Assembly (NCBI GenBank): GCA_000310025.1 | Contig: FN647768.1 | Coordinates: 415,248-479,247 of the forward strand | Source: Ectocarpus siliculosus | Lineage: Eukaryota; Sar; Phaeophyceae; Ectocarpales; Ectocarpaceae | Length of the DNA: 64,000 nt | Reading direction: 5' to 3' | Shown here: piece by piece, positions 23,201 through 36,235 of the stretch | How the letters are laid out: each line of letters starts with the position of its first letter | How positions within the stretch are numbered: the first letter of the stretch is position 1 | The notes under the pieces: generated by a model | Told to the model about the DNA's origin: nothing | Databases searched by the model: none | The model's input: the letters and a program-made list of their open reading frames with translations, nothing else | Translations under genes and position numbers: made by a program

Positions 23201-25674
23201 GAAGAGGCCGCGAGCCGTCCGAAGCGGCATCCTAATCTGAATAAACCAAAACAGGGGGGGTGGCCAACTCAAACAACAGGACGCGAACGGCTTGCTCCAT
23301 AGGGGTGAAGAGGAACTTCACCTGCTTCTTGACGAGAGTGGTCAGAGGCCGAATGCGTGTAGCCATGTTAGGGAGGAACTTGCGGTAGTAGCTGAGGCCG
23401 CCGAGGAGAGAACGGAGTTACTTGACATCCTTGGGCATGGGCATTTTGGTGAGGGCCGCAACCTTGGCACCGTTTGGCCTAACCCGGCCGGGAGAGATTG
23501 GATGTCCGAGGATGTCCGAGGATGTAGCGCCGATGGTGGCTTTCGGGGGCGTGAGTTTCAAGTTGTGCGTACGCAGACGTTCGAAGAGAGCGCGCATGGA
23601 ACCAACATGAGAAGCAGGAGTGTCGTCAAAGACGATCAAATCATCCAAGTACGATGCGACACCGCGAAGATTTTAGATGACTTCGTTGACAACTTTCTTT
23701 GCAAAACCACCCAGGGGCAGCAGAGTCGCCTTGTGACATCTTCAATCATTCATAGAGCCCGGAAGACGTCACGAATGCCGTCAACGGGATTGTATCGCGG
23801 TGAGCCGTGATTTGGTGGAATGCAGATTTATGTCAAAAAAGGGAATATATTCGCCCTCAAGAACTTGTCCAAAGTATCATCAACTCGAGGAATCGGAAGC
23901 TGGCTCAAGGCACAGAGCTTGTTAAGCTGGCGATAGTTGGAAGTGATGGGAACACCACCAGATTTTTTCGGTATGACAACCAAAGGGCTGCTACGCTTGC
24001 GATAGTTGACAGTGATGCGAACACAACCAGGTTTCTTCGGTATGACGACCAAAGGGCTCGAGTAGGGCGAGGTCGAATGTTGGATCAGACCAGCCGCAAG
24101 ATATTGATCAAGGATCGGGTCAACCTGTGTCGCCACCGGGGGGTTACCGCGGTATGGGCGAGATATGATGGGTACACTGCCAGGAGGAACTGTAGGCTTG
24201 AAAGGGAAGAGTGAACAAAATCCAAAGTCTGTTGGACAACTCGACAACACATCATTTTATTCGCATAAAACGTTGACAAGCTCAGCGATGACATCAGGAG
24301 TCCAACCCGGACCGGGAAAATCAAAAGAAAGCCCAAGGAGATGGCAGGGGAGCTTCTTCCACACCGGGAAAACTCTGACGCTGTTCTGGCGTCAACCGCT
24401 CGAGAAGAGCAGTCGAAGGCGATGAAGGGGAAGCACCGGCTGAACCAGGATCCTCGTTGTCGCTTTGCGACGGTGTGTGTCGCTCATGTACCTTATACAC
24501 GAAGGGGTCAGCTGCAGAGGGCATGACAGACGGATCAATGCCACCTGTCGAAACAGGACCCGGAACCCAGTCGCCCGAAGCAACAGTGGAAGCTTGAGCC
24601 GCAGTTGGAAGACCGTCCCTCAAACTGCGGCGCGACACAGCGCTAAGAGCCACTTTGAGGAGGGGGGCCGAAGCTGTACCAAAATTTCTCCTGGTTCAAG
24701 ATAAGAGATTCCCGCAAGCGGGATTGGTTGGCAACCGTTTTGCACGAAATGTTCCTCGAAAGAAAACATTGCACATTGCGGGAGAATATCCTCTAAGTAG
24801 TTACCACCGCTGCGCACCAAATTGACCGGAACGAGGCTATGCTCGGGGTGAAGTTGGACGGGTTGGACGGAATACTTCCCTGCGTAGCGAAGTTGGTAAC
24901 TGCCATCTGTGGCAGACAGATCGTGAGCCAATGCAGTGCCACCACAGCTGTCATGCTGAGCTAAGGTAAGCTCACCAGAAACACGGTCACCAGGGCGTTT
25001 CGCACGCAAAGCGCGGAAATAGCGGTCGCTAAACTGCATCCAACTATCTCTGCCGAGGAGCACGTTATGATGCATAACACCATCCGGAACAACGTATGCC
25101 CAAACAGCGAGAGAGGAAGTAGGAAAGCTCTCACGGAGAAGCTGCACACTCAACAGGACAATAGTCGAAGTTTGAAGCAGCCCAGATTTGCCGAAACCAC
25201 CCTAACAGCGAGGTTGAGCTTGTTTTTACCAGAGAACGACGAAGCAGCCGAAGCCGCTCCATGGATTCCCACGTGGAAGCACAAACAAGACTGCGGGAAA
25301 CCCATGTCCAAAAGTGCACCACATCCAAACTGAACAGAGGCCGAACCACTGTGAGTGAGGATTTTTGTTGTGAAAGAGTCGTCATCGAGGTAACAACAAC
25401 ACCAACCAATTCCGAACCTTGCTCCGGGAGCGAAGAAGAGGAAGAGGATGGCGGGATGCACCCAGAAGACACGGCCCAAACGGCGGTGTCGTGACGGAAC
25501 ATCCGGATCGTACTGCGAAAATGGCGCGAATCGTTCAGTTAACGGCGGGTGCGGAGCCGTCCGAATGCGCTGGTGCGTGGAAGGGTTAACTTCGTCACGG
25601 TGCTATGGAGAGATGACATCGGAACGTCATCACCAGAAGGCGGCAACGAGATCTGCGCTCGGGAGGCGGCGCAT

Positions 25675-26140
25675 TGCGTCTTAGAAGACTGCGTACTCGC
25701 TGGAGGGCGTTGCCCAACAAATTGAAGCCGCGCCACCGAGAATGGAGATCGAGCGTCGGGGTCATCGGCCTGAAGGCCAATGCCCCAAGCACGGTCCAAG
25801 GGACGGGCTTCGGCAAGGATTTTGTCACCTGATCCGAGAAGATGATCTGGTACTCGGAGTTTAGACTAAAGTTTGCGTAAGAGCCAGAGAACACAATGTC
25901 TTCGCGCTCTCGTTCCCAAAGAGATCGATAGGTCGTCACCTCGGACCTCACGGCCAAAGTTCTTGTGTAAGGCAGGGTCGGACACTCGTATGATGTTCTG
26001 CAAAGCTCTGTGTTCTTCGACAAGACGAGCTTTTTCCGCAGCGAAACGTTTCCCAGCACACAAGTAAACACCTCCATTGACCACAAACGTCGATGGTTTC
26101 CATTGGGACAAAGGAGAGGGTGGTTTCCAAAAGAACCCCA
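25675..26140 (-). other. NADAR domain remnant in the Gypsy relic
   Basis: FFWKPPSPLSQW, AAEKARL and WRGFNLLGNALQRVRSLL are all still readable, but over more than one frame. The motif that reads AEQFF in the intact element is CAGKRF here, so the conserved glutamate is lost. WGIG is not preserved in the same frame. Confidence 0.75.
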
Positions 26141-27382
26141 CGTCTGGAGCAATACTCTGTAGACGGGTCGAAAACAGCCGGAGCTGAGGGGGCGGAGCGC
26201 CGTGAGTGCTGTCAGCCGAAGGTGGGGTCGCAGCCGAAGCTGTGGCGGGCAAAACGCCCGTGTTGTGATTGACGGCATGGGTATCCATAGGGATTGTCCC
26301 GGCAACCGCGGGGACTGGCGAAGAATCGGCCGAAGTCGGATTGTCCGCAATAATTGGGCCAGCAACGTGGTGCTGGGAGCGTCCAAATTCTAGACCTGAA
26401 ATGACGCCTCGTGAGGGGTCCTCCAACAGGCCGCTTTCGCTGGGAACGGCTACCAACACGGAGTCGGTTGATGAACTGGACTGGGCGTGGTGCTCCTGGC
26501 CATTCCCTGACAAGGTAGGCGAGACCACGGCTGTTCGGAGGTCACTCCGGGAGGGTCCTCCCGAAGCGGTGGTGTCAACACGGTCGGCGTCGGTCGCATC
26601 TGCCTGATAGAAGGCGCCTCTGTGCAAGTGTGCGTCGAAAGAGATGAGGCTTGTAAAGACGACCCATGGTCGAAATACCGCGTGGCGAAATCTGATAAAG
26701 GTCGATGGTCGGAACAAGGGGAACACGGTGATTCTAAGCCAGGCGAATTTTGCCCCTAAACCTTGCCGGCCGGAACCAGTCAAGTTAGCTATCGGTGCCA
26801 CGGCCGAGGGCGGACCTTCAACGGAAGCATGAACAGACGAACGAGCGGTTCTCAATGGCCCCGAAGGTCCTACGGGTCTGTTCCCGCACTTCAAGTCAGT
26901 ACTCGCGCCAGGCTGGTTAGCTTCTGACGGAGCATCAATCCGAAGAGGCAAGGGTGCAGAGGTCGCAGATGGCAAGTGTGATGATGAAGGCGGGATGTGA
27001 GCATGTGGCTGAATACCGACCTGATCGATTCTTGAAGAAACACCGTGTACCGGGTATGGTTGTAACTGCATAGCACTGAATGCTAGAGGCAGTAGAGTGT
27101 GTAGGGATCACATTCACCGAAGTATTGTTGTCGTTGCGAAGAACCGAAGTGATAGATGCAACAGGGCACAACGGAACAACAGGTATTATTGTTGGTGTTG
27201 CGTACAACCGAAGTGGTAGAGGCAACAGAGCGAGACACACGTGCGTCTTGTGATGAACGAGACGAAGTTCCCGAATATGCTGGAGGCGGTCCGGGGGAAG
27301 GAGTTGGTCCGGGGGAAGAAGGCGAACCACCGTCGATGAGTCATCCGATGCGAGAACAGCCACCATTTTGGAAATCACCAGG

Positions 27383-28125
27383 ATGACGAGCGTTGTGGTT
27401 GGTCGAAACCAAGATGCCAGACTAAGAACCGGTTTGGGCGTTCGGGTGGGGTCGATAGACTTACAGTAGCTACCCGCAAATTTTTCCGGGGTGTGACCAC
27501 TGACTGTTATTTATGTGACTGCGGCTGGTGATTGCGAGGGGAACTACCACTGTCGGGACGACGATTCCCAGCGTGGTCTCGACGCTGAGAGGAGGAGGAG
27601 GAAGAGCGCTGGTTGCGTCTACCCTGACTGTTGTTGCGGCCGGCCGAAACTTTTCGGCGGAAGGCCTCATGCGGCCTTGCCAGCGCCGAAAAGCAACAGA
27701 ATCGTCGTTGAGATGACCCAACTCGGGATTCAACAACCCACTAGAATCCGTGAACGGCGAAGAGCATTTATTCATGGAATAGCCATCACCCGAGCAGTTC
27801 AGGCAGTGATTTCTGTTTTCGCGAAAGTCTTGCGATCGAGCCTCTTGTGTCAACAAAGAAATCCACAAAAATGGGTCGCCTGTGTTACGAAAAATAGAAG
27901 TAAGGGCGTATACATCAGACCAATCGGCTTGCGAGGCAGAATAAGAATTGTTGTTACGTGTGCAAGGGTCGGCATCGTGAGAAATACCCGCAAAACTACA
28001 GCGTTCGGTGCAGAACCAGATGCCCACAGACCCGAAGGCGCCGGAGCGCGGTGGTTTGACCGCCGAGGCTGCGAGGAGCCACGCGTCGATTACAACGAAA
28101 AATAAGATGGACCACCGATAGCCTT
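27383..28125 (-). pseudogene. Gag C-terminus and nucleocapsid remnant of the relic
   Basis: The frame 27470-28027 contains CLNCSGDGYSMNKC, a CCHC zinc knuckle, after a stretch homologous to the end of Gag in the intact element. The triplet corresponding to the Gag-Pol UGA is still present at 27341-27343, just downstream of this piece, although the local frame is lost. Confidence 0.7.
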
Positions 28126-29193
28126 GGGGTTACGGTTAGGTTACTACCAAGAGAGACATTTCTCCATCGCGGTTAACATTTCGTTGCTCAAGCCTCACGG
28201 TGGTTTGGGTCCCTTCAATAAAAACTCAAGCTGCTGTTTCTGTCTGCTTCGGCGAACAGGAAAGCTTTAAAGTACCCAAAACACTCTCTCCCCATCCATG
28301 CCCCCCAAAGGCGGCAAGGAAAACTTGGTGTTTCCAAAATTGGTTCACTAACTAACACGGATGGATACGAACAGGCCCGCGGGGCTAAGGAGTCAGTCCT
28401 TTTCGAAGCTACGGCTGAGCAACCAAAACGATTCACGGAAGCGAAGTCGGTTTCAGGACGAGTCACTCACATCGTCACCCGGTCTTGTCTGTGGGTCTAG
28501 ACGACAACAACAGCGGAACGTCGCTGAATGAAACCAAAACACAATCTTTCCAAACCCCTACATTCCGTGAAGGACGTTCGTCAGGAACATTCATTCATCA
28601 TGATGCAACATACGCGCCCATCTCTTACCATAAACATATTTGTCTTCGTGAAGCCAGAAACCTTCCAGCCCAAAAGAGGCCCCGACCCTAGAACCGAAAC
28701 CCAACCTCTCGATAACCACTCGCGGCCGGAAACAAGGTAACATGAAACAAGCAAAATAACCCACCATTTCACCTCGCCGCGAAGAAAATCTCTTGACAAA
28801 TGTCAGGAAACAAGTTGTGTTTTCGACGCGGCACAACCATACACATAGCAAGCAACCAAACACCGGCGGGGATGAGCGAACGGACTTTCGAACTCGCTCC
28901 TCTACTACTTTTACAAGAAACCCCGTACGCGTGTGTGCACGCACTCCCCCGTAGAACAGCGCTCCCACTCAAGAACATGCCAGTGAAGAACTTCATGCCC
29001 TAAATCTAGTTAAAACATACCACACAGAACTTGAACACCACTGTGAGACAGGCTAGAACCCCTACCCTAAAAGTATAGCGGGATATTTGAAGCCTAACCC
29101 TATGAACCAAGAACCCCAGCCTCGCCAAAAACTAGCGGTCCTCAAGTGCGGCCGCTAACTGTCCACCGACGTATCCGCGCAAGCGTACCACAT

Positions 29194-32100
29194 CTACCCA
29201 ACGGGCTCTCGATGTCTCCGGGGACCATTCGAATATTCCACGGCCGCCTCAACGGCCGCCACCCTAGGCCTCCTGTCCCAGAGAATCTTGCCCATGCCAA
29301 AAAACATCGCGCTCGACACCGTCGACACCACCGCGATCAACATCTCGTTCGTCCAAAGGTCTTCGGCGCTGTCGCTGTCGCTGTCGCCGGTGTCTTCAAT
29401 AGAGAAGAAGCGACAGATTTGGGATGTTTGGACGTGGGGACAGGGCATCGATTGGTGGTGAAAATGGGCAGCAAGCGCAATCGTGTTGGACTATGATCTC
29501 GTTCCACCAAGAATCGACATGTCGTCGTATATGCGCTGTTTACATAGCCTTGTTGGCTTTTGGGCCTTTCGCGCTTTTTCGGCCCGTTGAGCATGCACGT
29601 GCCTGGAGTTTGTCCTCTTCTCTACTCATCGAACTTTTCGGGTCGTTGCTCGGACACCGAACCGTTCGAGCCATTGTAACCTACCGCAGAAGTACATTCG
29701 TTCGTGCAAGCTCGAAAGAAACCCATTCGAATCGCAACGGTGGTCGGTACCTACGAGTCGACCAAACGCTTGTCACCAACTCCCTATTGCCGTTGTAATA
29801 ATGACTACTTCGAGTTTGACCGATACAATCGGGCCAGTCAAGAAACCACACACATTGAAGACGTAGCTTGCTTCCCTGTCTCTCTCCGCCCCTTCGTTTT
29901 CGCGCTTCACGCGAAAAAATATATATTTTGTTGAAACCCTTTGCATTGGAGGTGAGCCAAAAAGTAAGGACATGTTGTGGAAGCGGAGGCCGTGAGCAAT
30001 AACTCGTGTCTCCAAAGGTCGTAGGGGGTGCTTCCGAAATTGACGTGTTTCACTGCTTACGGCGGCCCCGTAATGCATTACTGACAGAACTTCACTCCTC
30101 CGTGTGGTCAATGGTACGAGTAGACGGTGGTGTCTTGTCTCCACCTCCAATGGGAATCAGTCAACTCACGAAAGAAAGGACAACGGTGCCATTCAACCCC
30201 TCAAACACAGCGGTAATAGTCCTACCTGCAGCTGGGTCGGCTGTGACGAGGCCAGATGTGGGCGAAGAAGTAGGAGGAGCGGGCGACAGGAGCGAGCCAG
30301 GGATGGATGTCCGTCAGCGATGCCGTTGCAGGGTTCAGTTTCGACGCGGGGGTACAGTGGCGGGGAGAAGGGAGAAGGGGGGAGGGTGTGACAAACCGAA
30401 AAATTGTTGCCATGCAAGGGTCCAATATCGTTTTCGTCGTCGTACGGGCGGTGAGCGCACGCAGCGCTCGAGATGATACACCAGCGCATGCCAACATTCG
30501 GTGACCGGCAAGCTTCGTGGCACCAAGCATCAGCCAACCGTGCACTGCCCGGGACACGAGGGTAGGTAGAGGCCTGCCTTGAGTGGAGAGAGGAAACGGG
30601 ACCATCATCAATCCACGTCCTGCCCATCCATACCGAAGAATCGCGCCACACAAGCAAGCGTTCTACAAAAAGACCTCATATTTCCAGCGACCTCTCTTCC
30701 CCCTTCTCCCAAGTCCCCTAGTTTTAGCTCTTGTCTCACATGTGACATCGGTCGGAGAAGGGGCTACGGCCGGCGCCGTCGTACGTGTAGCATCGCTGCC
30801 GCCATCGTCATCTTCGATTTCTATCAGGAGGTTCTCGTACCAGGTCACGTGGCCGTCATCCCGGTTTGCGGTCGCTATATCAAAGTCGCCGTCGCCGTCG
30901 AGGTCAACAGCGATCAACTGAAGCGGCGTTGTTGAGATGGGGGTGGGCAAGGAGCAGGCATGGCAGTACGTCAGGGATGTGCACGGTCAAGCATCATGCT
31001 TGACATTCCGTCAGGGTTGTGCATGGACAAGGATGAGAACCGGGGCATGAACGGCGTTGCGTCGGTTACGAGGGTTCAAAATTCTGCGCTCTCTTCACCC
31101 TGCCTGCACGAGGGTTTCGCGATTCTCGACGTCGAAGCATTGCGATACATCTGCTGACAGGGCACACTATGGTGGGAAGCATGAGGTTGCACCGTGTCCA
31201 AAACAACAACAACAACAACAATAACAACAACGCCTTTGCTGTCTGCGAGAACCCCAGCACACATCGGCTGTGCCCACTCTTGCCAACACCCTTGCGAACA
31301 TTATTCGTCCTTGTACTATTCGTCGAAAGGAACACTGATTTTGAGCGAGGCTCGAACCTTGTTTTGTCCCCAGCACCGAGCAAAGGCTTCTACGTAGGAA
31401 TTACTGTAGCGCCGGCCGCATTGCTCAGTTTCGTAGAGCATTTTCATAAGCTTGCCCAAAATCTGACCCTCGGTTTCTCACGAACACAAGCGGGTCGGCA
31501 CCGCATGGTCTGGAACACTCACCCAATATACCCCAACATCGGTGGTGATGATGACCTCAGAGAAATTCCCCGTCCCGTCCGTGTTCTCGTACCACACGAT
31601 GGACCCCCCCACGCCGTCGCAGGTCACCAGATCTATGTCCCCGTCGTTGTCTAGGTCCACGGCCACCACGTTCCTCGCAGACTCGAGCAAGCCGATATCC
31701 TTCCCCTCCGCGAAGCTTCCCGAGCCGTCGTTCTCGAGCCAGAGAATGCGGCCGTCGGGGAAGCTGCCGGCGGTGTGGTTGCCGTCGAATGACGCTGAGA
31801 TGATGTCCATGTCTCCGTCTCCGTCGATGTCCGCCGTAACGACGTCCCTTTTTTGTGAAAATGGGAGGCAATACAACGAATCATTTCGACGAGAATTAAT
31901 CGTACAAACAGACGTCCTGCCGAGTCAACGAGGGCTATCGTGCTTACGTTGAGAGGTGCTTTGCAGCTAGCGTTTTAATCCCCTTAGTCTTTCCCTTTCC
32001 TCTGCTTTGGGAACAAATCGAGAATCAAAGAAACCAGAAGCACTACCTCAATGTGACCGAACCTAGAACAACACCAGACCTATCAAACGCAGCAATACTA

Positions 32101-33948
32101 CCAACAAACACAAACATTCACTCACTTGCCACTAGCAGGGTCGTCGGCCGGTTCTAAACTCACGCCCAGAGAAAACGCCCCGTTTGAGTTCTCGTACCAC
32201 GCCAAGCCGCTGACAACGGACGCCGAAACGATGTCGAGGTCGTCGTCGCCGTCCAAGTCTGCCAAAGCCAGCGTGAAAGCACCGTCAGCGGTCGTCGAGA
32301 TATCAACGCCGAGCGCAAACGTCGCCTCCCCGTCGGTGTTTTCGTACCACGTGACTCGATCTGGCGACGGCGGCGGCGGCGCGAGTAGTTTGTTTCGGAG
32401 ACGGGATAGGGCGGAGCACATGCGTCGATGGTGACGACTTGGGGGTCATTCATGCGACAAATGGCGGCGGAACCATACCAGCCACCGATAATACGGAAAG
32501 AGCAAAGCACGTGCGTCGAACGAGGGGTCTGGCGACGACTTGGGAGGCATTCATGGCAGTGGAACCACACAAACCGCCGATGATACCAGCAGACTCATGT
32601 CGCCATCCATTACTGGGCGTTTGCTTTGCTTTGACGGCCTCAAGCTCGTATGCTTGAACCATGTACCATGTTGCCCACCCTCTGCGCCGGAGTCCATGCG
32701 GGCACGTAGGATCAGGCTCGCAAGTGCCGCGGTCGTTCACAGCATCCCTCTGTCGTCGTGCTACTACTACTTTGAACCGATTCTTCGTTCTAGCCTAACG
32801 AACCCCCCCTTGTGGTGGGGGCCTTTGGTTGGGGCCAGTGTGAGATTTTAGGACTGGGCTTCGGGCAAGAATTTTCGTGCCTTGGACAGCTGCACCACAT
32901 CGGAGATGAGCTAAAGCAACGACACTTGAGGAAGTAACGGCAAACATTTCCCAACAACAACAAAACATTCCAAGCATGAGAGTACACATCAGACGACTCA
33001 ACGGCTGTCCAAGTACGAGACACGCTTACCGCCTTGTTTCGATGCCATAATCACGTCCAAGTCCCCATCCCCGTCAAGATCCGCCACCTTGACAAAATTT
33101 GAATGATCCCCGTCTTCATACGTATCGATGTCAGTGCCGACCGAAAATTCGCCCAGGCCGTCGAGATTGCTAAACCACGTCAGCTGGAAGGAAGTCTGAA
33201 AGGCTACGACGACATCAGGGGACCCGTCGCCATCCAGATCCCCGACGTCAATCGATCTGGTTTGGGCGGGCGGAGACGGCGCCGGGAGGTGTTCGTAGAG
33301 TACGGTGTGCATGAGATGTGGTAGCTAGGTTTACGAGATCATTTTTGTTTTGTCCATGGTTGTCAATCTTGTCTTTGGAGGGACAGCAGAAGTAGTATGT
33401 CATGTTGTGCGGGTCAGAGAGCCCCAGCTCCGCGCAGGGTGCGTGGTCGCAGCATACGCAGAGATGATGAGGCCAAGGCGGCTTTCCATATGTAGCACCC
33501 CCACGATTGACTGCTGTCTCAGGAGAAGACGAAGCTACCTTACTACGGAGAGCAACAGGAACCAACTTCCCAACTGAACAGCGATGACACACCACGCGAG
33601 AGAGAAAAACAAAAACATGGCCGAGAAAGGTCGTACAGCTAGCGCGCGTCAATCCACTTACCCTGCTCCACCGTAGCCGGACGCGACGTCCATCGCTTCC
33701 GAGAACGCTCCCTTGCCATCCTCGTTCTCGTACCACCTCACCCAATCATTCCAGTAGGATCCCACCAACAAGTCCAGGTCCTCGTCACCGTCCAGGTCTG
33801 CCGCAAAGATAACAACGACATCCTCGGCTTCCGAGTCGATCTCCCACCCGTTTTTGAAGGCCACCGTCCCAGCGCCCTCGACGGGGAGGAGTCGAGATGA
33901 TGCAGTCAGGAGGCCCAACAGACAACACGCAGCAGGAAGACGCCAGCT
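29194..33948 (-). CDS. FG-GAP/VCBS repeat protein (copy 2), C-terminus frameshifted
   Basis: Exons on the minus strand: 33662-33948 (5' end open), 33030-33256, 32126-32360, 31523-31847, 30740-30917, 30161-30240 and the anchor exon 29194-29393. All seven calcium-loop repeats are present, as in copy 1. Introns are GT-AG with the same phases through exon 5. In exon 6 this copy has two extra bases before the donor (CTTTCTTTC against ATGTTTC in copy 1). If spliced at the same site, the transmembrane exon is read out of frame and stops early. If not spliced, the frame ends at 30161. Either way the membrane helix (MLIAVVSTVSSAMFFG) is lost, giving a soluble or non-functional product. A hydrophobic RLPAACCLLGLL segment suggests a signal peptide whose ATG exon was not found. 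Confidence 0.68.
30950..31050. repeat. Short form of the FG-GAP intron minisatellite
   Basis: About two units with CGTCAGGG and GCATGGACAAGGATGAGAAC correspond to the four-unit tract at 11190-11415. Confidence 0.5.
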
Positions 33949-34714
33949 TCCCGCTGAGTTTGATTTTGGGGGTGGTTGCGTGTTTATTGCGATTCGCCGA
34001 GGTAAGCAGGCGCCGAGAGAGAGGTCGCACGTTGGAGGGAGGCGAGCGCGCGGGGTGGGGGCGGGGGCAGGGAGATGCACGTGATTTAGGAAGCATTGAT
34101 GTATCCTCAAGCTATTCTCCACGGGGCAACCAGGAGGCTACTTTTCGACGAAGAATTCATCTTCGAACTACATACACAAACGAGGTGTATCATCCCCAAG
34201 TCAGGTCGTCAACTGGTGAGATCGCTGAGGAGGACGTCGAGAAGGCCTCCCCACGCCCGGACCCAATATATTAATAATAACATGCCCCCTCCACAACTTG
34301 CGCAAGGATGGGGCAACATTCTCTTCTGCTCCCGCATGTCAGAGTGAATCTGGTCAAGTTACGCTTTCACCACATGGCGGTATTGCAATGACTGGTGAAA
34401 ACAAGTCGAAGACGCGGGTATACATGGACTACCTATGGCTTGACGTGAGCCTCCACGTGGGTGGTATAATTGTGGGGGCATGGCATGGCCGGTGCAAACC
34501 TGTGGCGGCGGTGAAATGCACTTGATCGTGGTGACCTTTGCTTCTATTGGCTAGTTTATGTTATTGCTGGTTGGCCTCGCGTGTCGAGTGTGAGAAATGG
34601 CTCTGTGTGTTGACATCCTTTGTCGGTCTTCCATGTCCGACATAGTCTAGCTCCTGCTGCCAAGTTTGACGGGGATGTCTGGGCGGTTTAGAAAAACTGT
34701 CAGTAGTGTAAGAG

Positions 34715-35700
34715 ATTGTGTGGCGACGACTGCTTCTCTCTGTCGTTGGTCGTAACATATGCCATATGGTATACAACAGGCGTTGCACATCATTCATCGT
34801 AAGGGAGCCCGCACATACTTGCTGCATGTAGACACGGCACAAAAAACGCGGCACAACACTGAACGGCGGAGATGGTCGCGGAATTCTAAAGGAGGAAAAT
34901 TCGTGAATCATTCCTTGGCGCGGATGGATGTGTGGTACACCAAAGAGATTAGCATCCACCCGAGTCCTCTTGAAACCAAACCTCGCGGCCATCATTTCGT
35001 GTTGATGTCGTTATGTGTCGCGCTACAAAGTGTAGGTAATGTGCGTGTGTGCGATGAAAAAGCAGGGCCGGAAGCACACGTGCACACCGCCAACATCGCC
35101 AAAAGATTAACCAACGTCACGGTATACTGAGTGGAGTTGAGAACCGTTCGTTGACGTTTATGATGTTTTCACATGTTCGTTCATGTCGTGAAAGAACGTT
35201 CCTGGGTCCGCTTCTTCTCTTCTCATCACCTTCCCATGCCCGCCTCGATCCGCGGCGGCGTGCAGGCTGCCCCGCCATCCTGCTGACTTGAAGCGGTTCT
35301 TGCAGAGTAGTTGGTGGGCATTCGTCTTCTTCCTGTCGTCGCTGTTGGAGTAGCCGGGGAGAGCAGCAGCAGTGCGGAGAGCTATCCATTTTCATGAGTC
35401 AGTGTGCTCACTGCAATCTCGACGGAATGGAGCGATGTGGCCTCCCCACAGAGAGAGCTTTTCCTCGTGCGACGAGGTGCTGCTGCCGACCACTCGACGG
35501 AGGCCCCGGTAGTTGCTCTAGTCGAAAGCGGCGAGGAATTGCGACGTGTGACTGGATAGACGAGTTGGTTGTGTGTGTGAATCGAAATGGGATATGATCG
35601 TCGGACGGGTGTGTGTGTACTCCAAAAATATGGCCTCCAATATCATTGCAAGATCCAACAAGTTGTCGCACGTCGGGGGGTTGTCTTGTTGTAATAATCT
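34715..35700. repeat. Repeat R1, copy C
   Basis: It is homologous to copies A and B and lies upstream of FG-GAP copy 2. The minus-strand frame 35117-35395 starts with ATG, and its residues PPTTLQEPLQVSRMAGQPAR are nearly shared with the other copies. No domain is recognised. It could be a first exon or only conserved repeat DNA. Confidence 0.65.
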
Positions 35701-36235
35701 TCTTCACGTTTGCCCGTTCGGATCTCTCTACCCACAGCAGTATACCTTCATCTTGCTTGGCGGATAATCCCCGCGAGGTGCGCACAAGGTTCAAGAATGA
35801 ACTATTCATATTTGCTTTTGCCTGTGTGCACACATTCGCGGTCATGTGCACCATCGACGGATAGAGGCATCGCAGCGAGTAACTACTATTTATACCAGCT
35901 CTGTCTGGTATTTAGCGGTCTTAATGTGTTTCAATCCGAACTGAAGTATAAGGCTATCTATAGATTAGATTTGTATTTTTTTCCACGGGACTGTGCAAGA
36001 CTGTGAAGAAAATTCGTAGGGCTGTAAGAAGACTTTGCACTGATTCTCAGCAGCTGTCGCGTCGTGCATCGGGCCAGTCGTGACATGTCTCATCGAACAG
36101 CCCGGCAGAAGACGTCAGCTTCAACCAAATACGTACGCAATGACGGCTGTTCGTCACGTTCAACCAACAGTTGATTGGCCACACCAACAAGCACGTCTTC
36201 AGAATAACCAGTGGCGGACCAGCTGGCGCCGCTCG
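35701..36235. other. Intergenic stretch, nothing recognised
   Basis: No repeat, domain or RNA gene was seen here. Confidence 0.45.

Larger units (their letters stand above)
18930..27380 (-). pseudogene. Gypsy Pol remnant (NADAR, protease, RT, RNase H, integrase, chromodomain)
   Basis: Homologous pieces of the intact Pol appear in changing frames. From the C-terminus at 18930 these are the Tudor-like and chromodomain part (18930-20460, split by the MITE), an integrase core with VSVDCFGPVP (20962-21474), RNase H and RT pieces (22800-24250, with MDDLIVFDD near 23640), the protease-like region (24620-25500) and NADAR (25675-26140). The second catalytic aspartate of integrase is changed, since the box reads SENGSQF instead of SDNGSQF. 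No stretch can make a functional polyprotein. Confidence 0.8.
18160..28125 (-). mobile_element. Ty3/Gypsy chromovirus relic with NADAR domain, 5'-truncated
   Basis: It is colinear with the complete minus-strand element at 47562-60478: an LTR, a 3' non-coding part, chromodomain, integrase, RNase H, RT, protease, NADAR and nucleocapsid. It stops near 28125 within the end of Gag, where the sequence switches to block 2. There is no second LTR. Many single-base shifts, stops and small deletions break the frame, and a MITE is inserted in the pol 3' region. It separates the two FG-GAP blocks. Confidence 0.85.
28226..34560. repeat. Segmental duplication, block 2
   Basis: It is colinear with block 1 (7564-15240) but more compact because it lacks the MULE, the 723-bp insert and the CATG field. 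Weaker homology starts at about 28160. The part 28226-29193 lies downstream of the FG-GAP gene and has no supported gene. 33949-34690 is its upstream flank. Confidence 0.85.
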
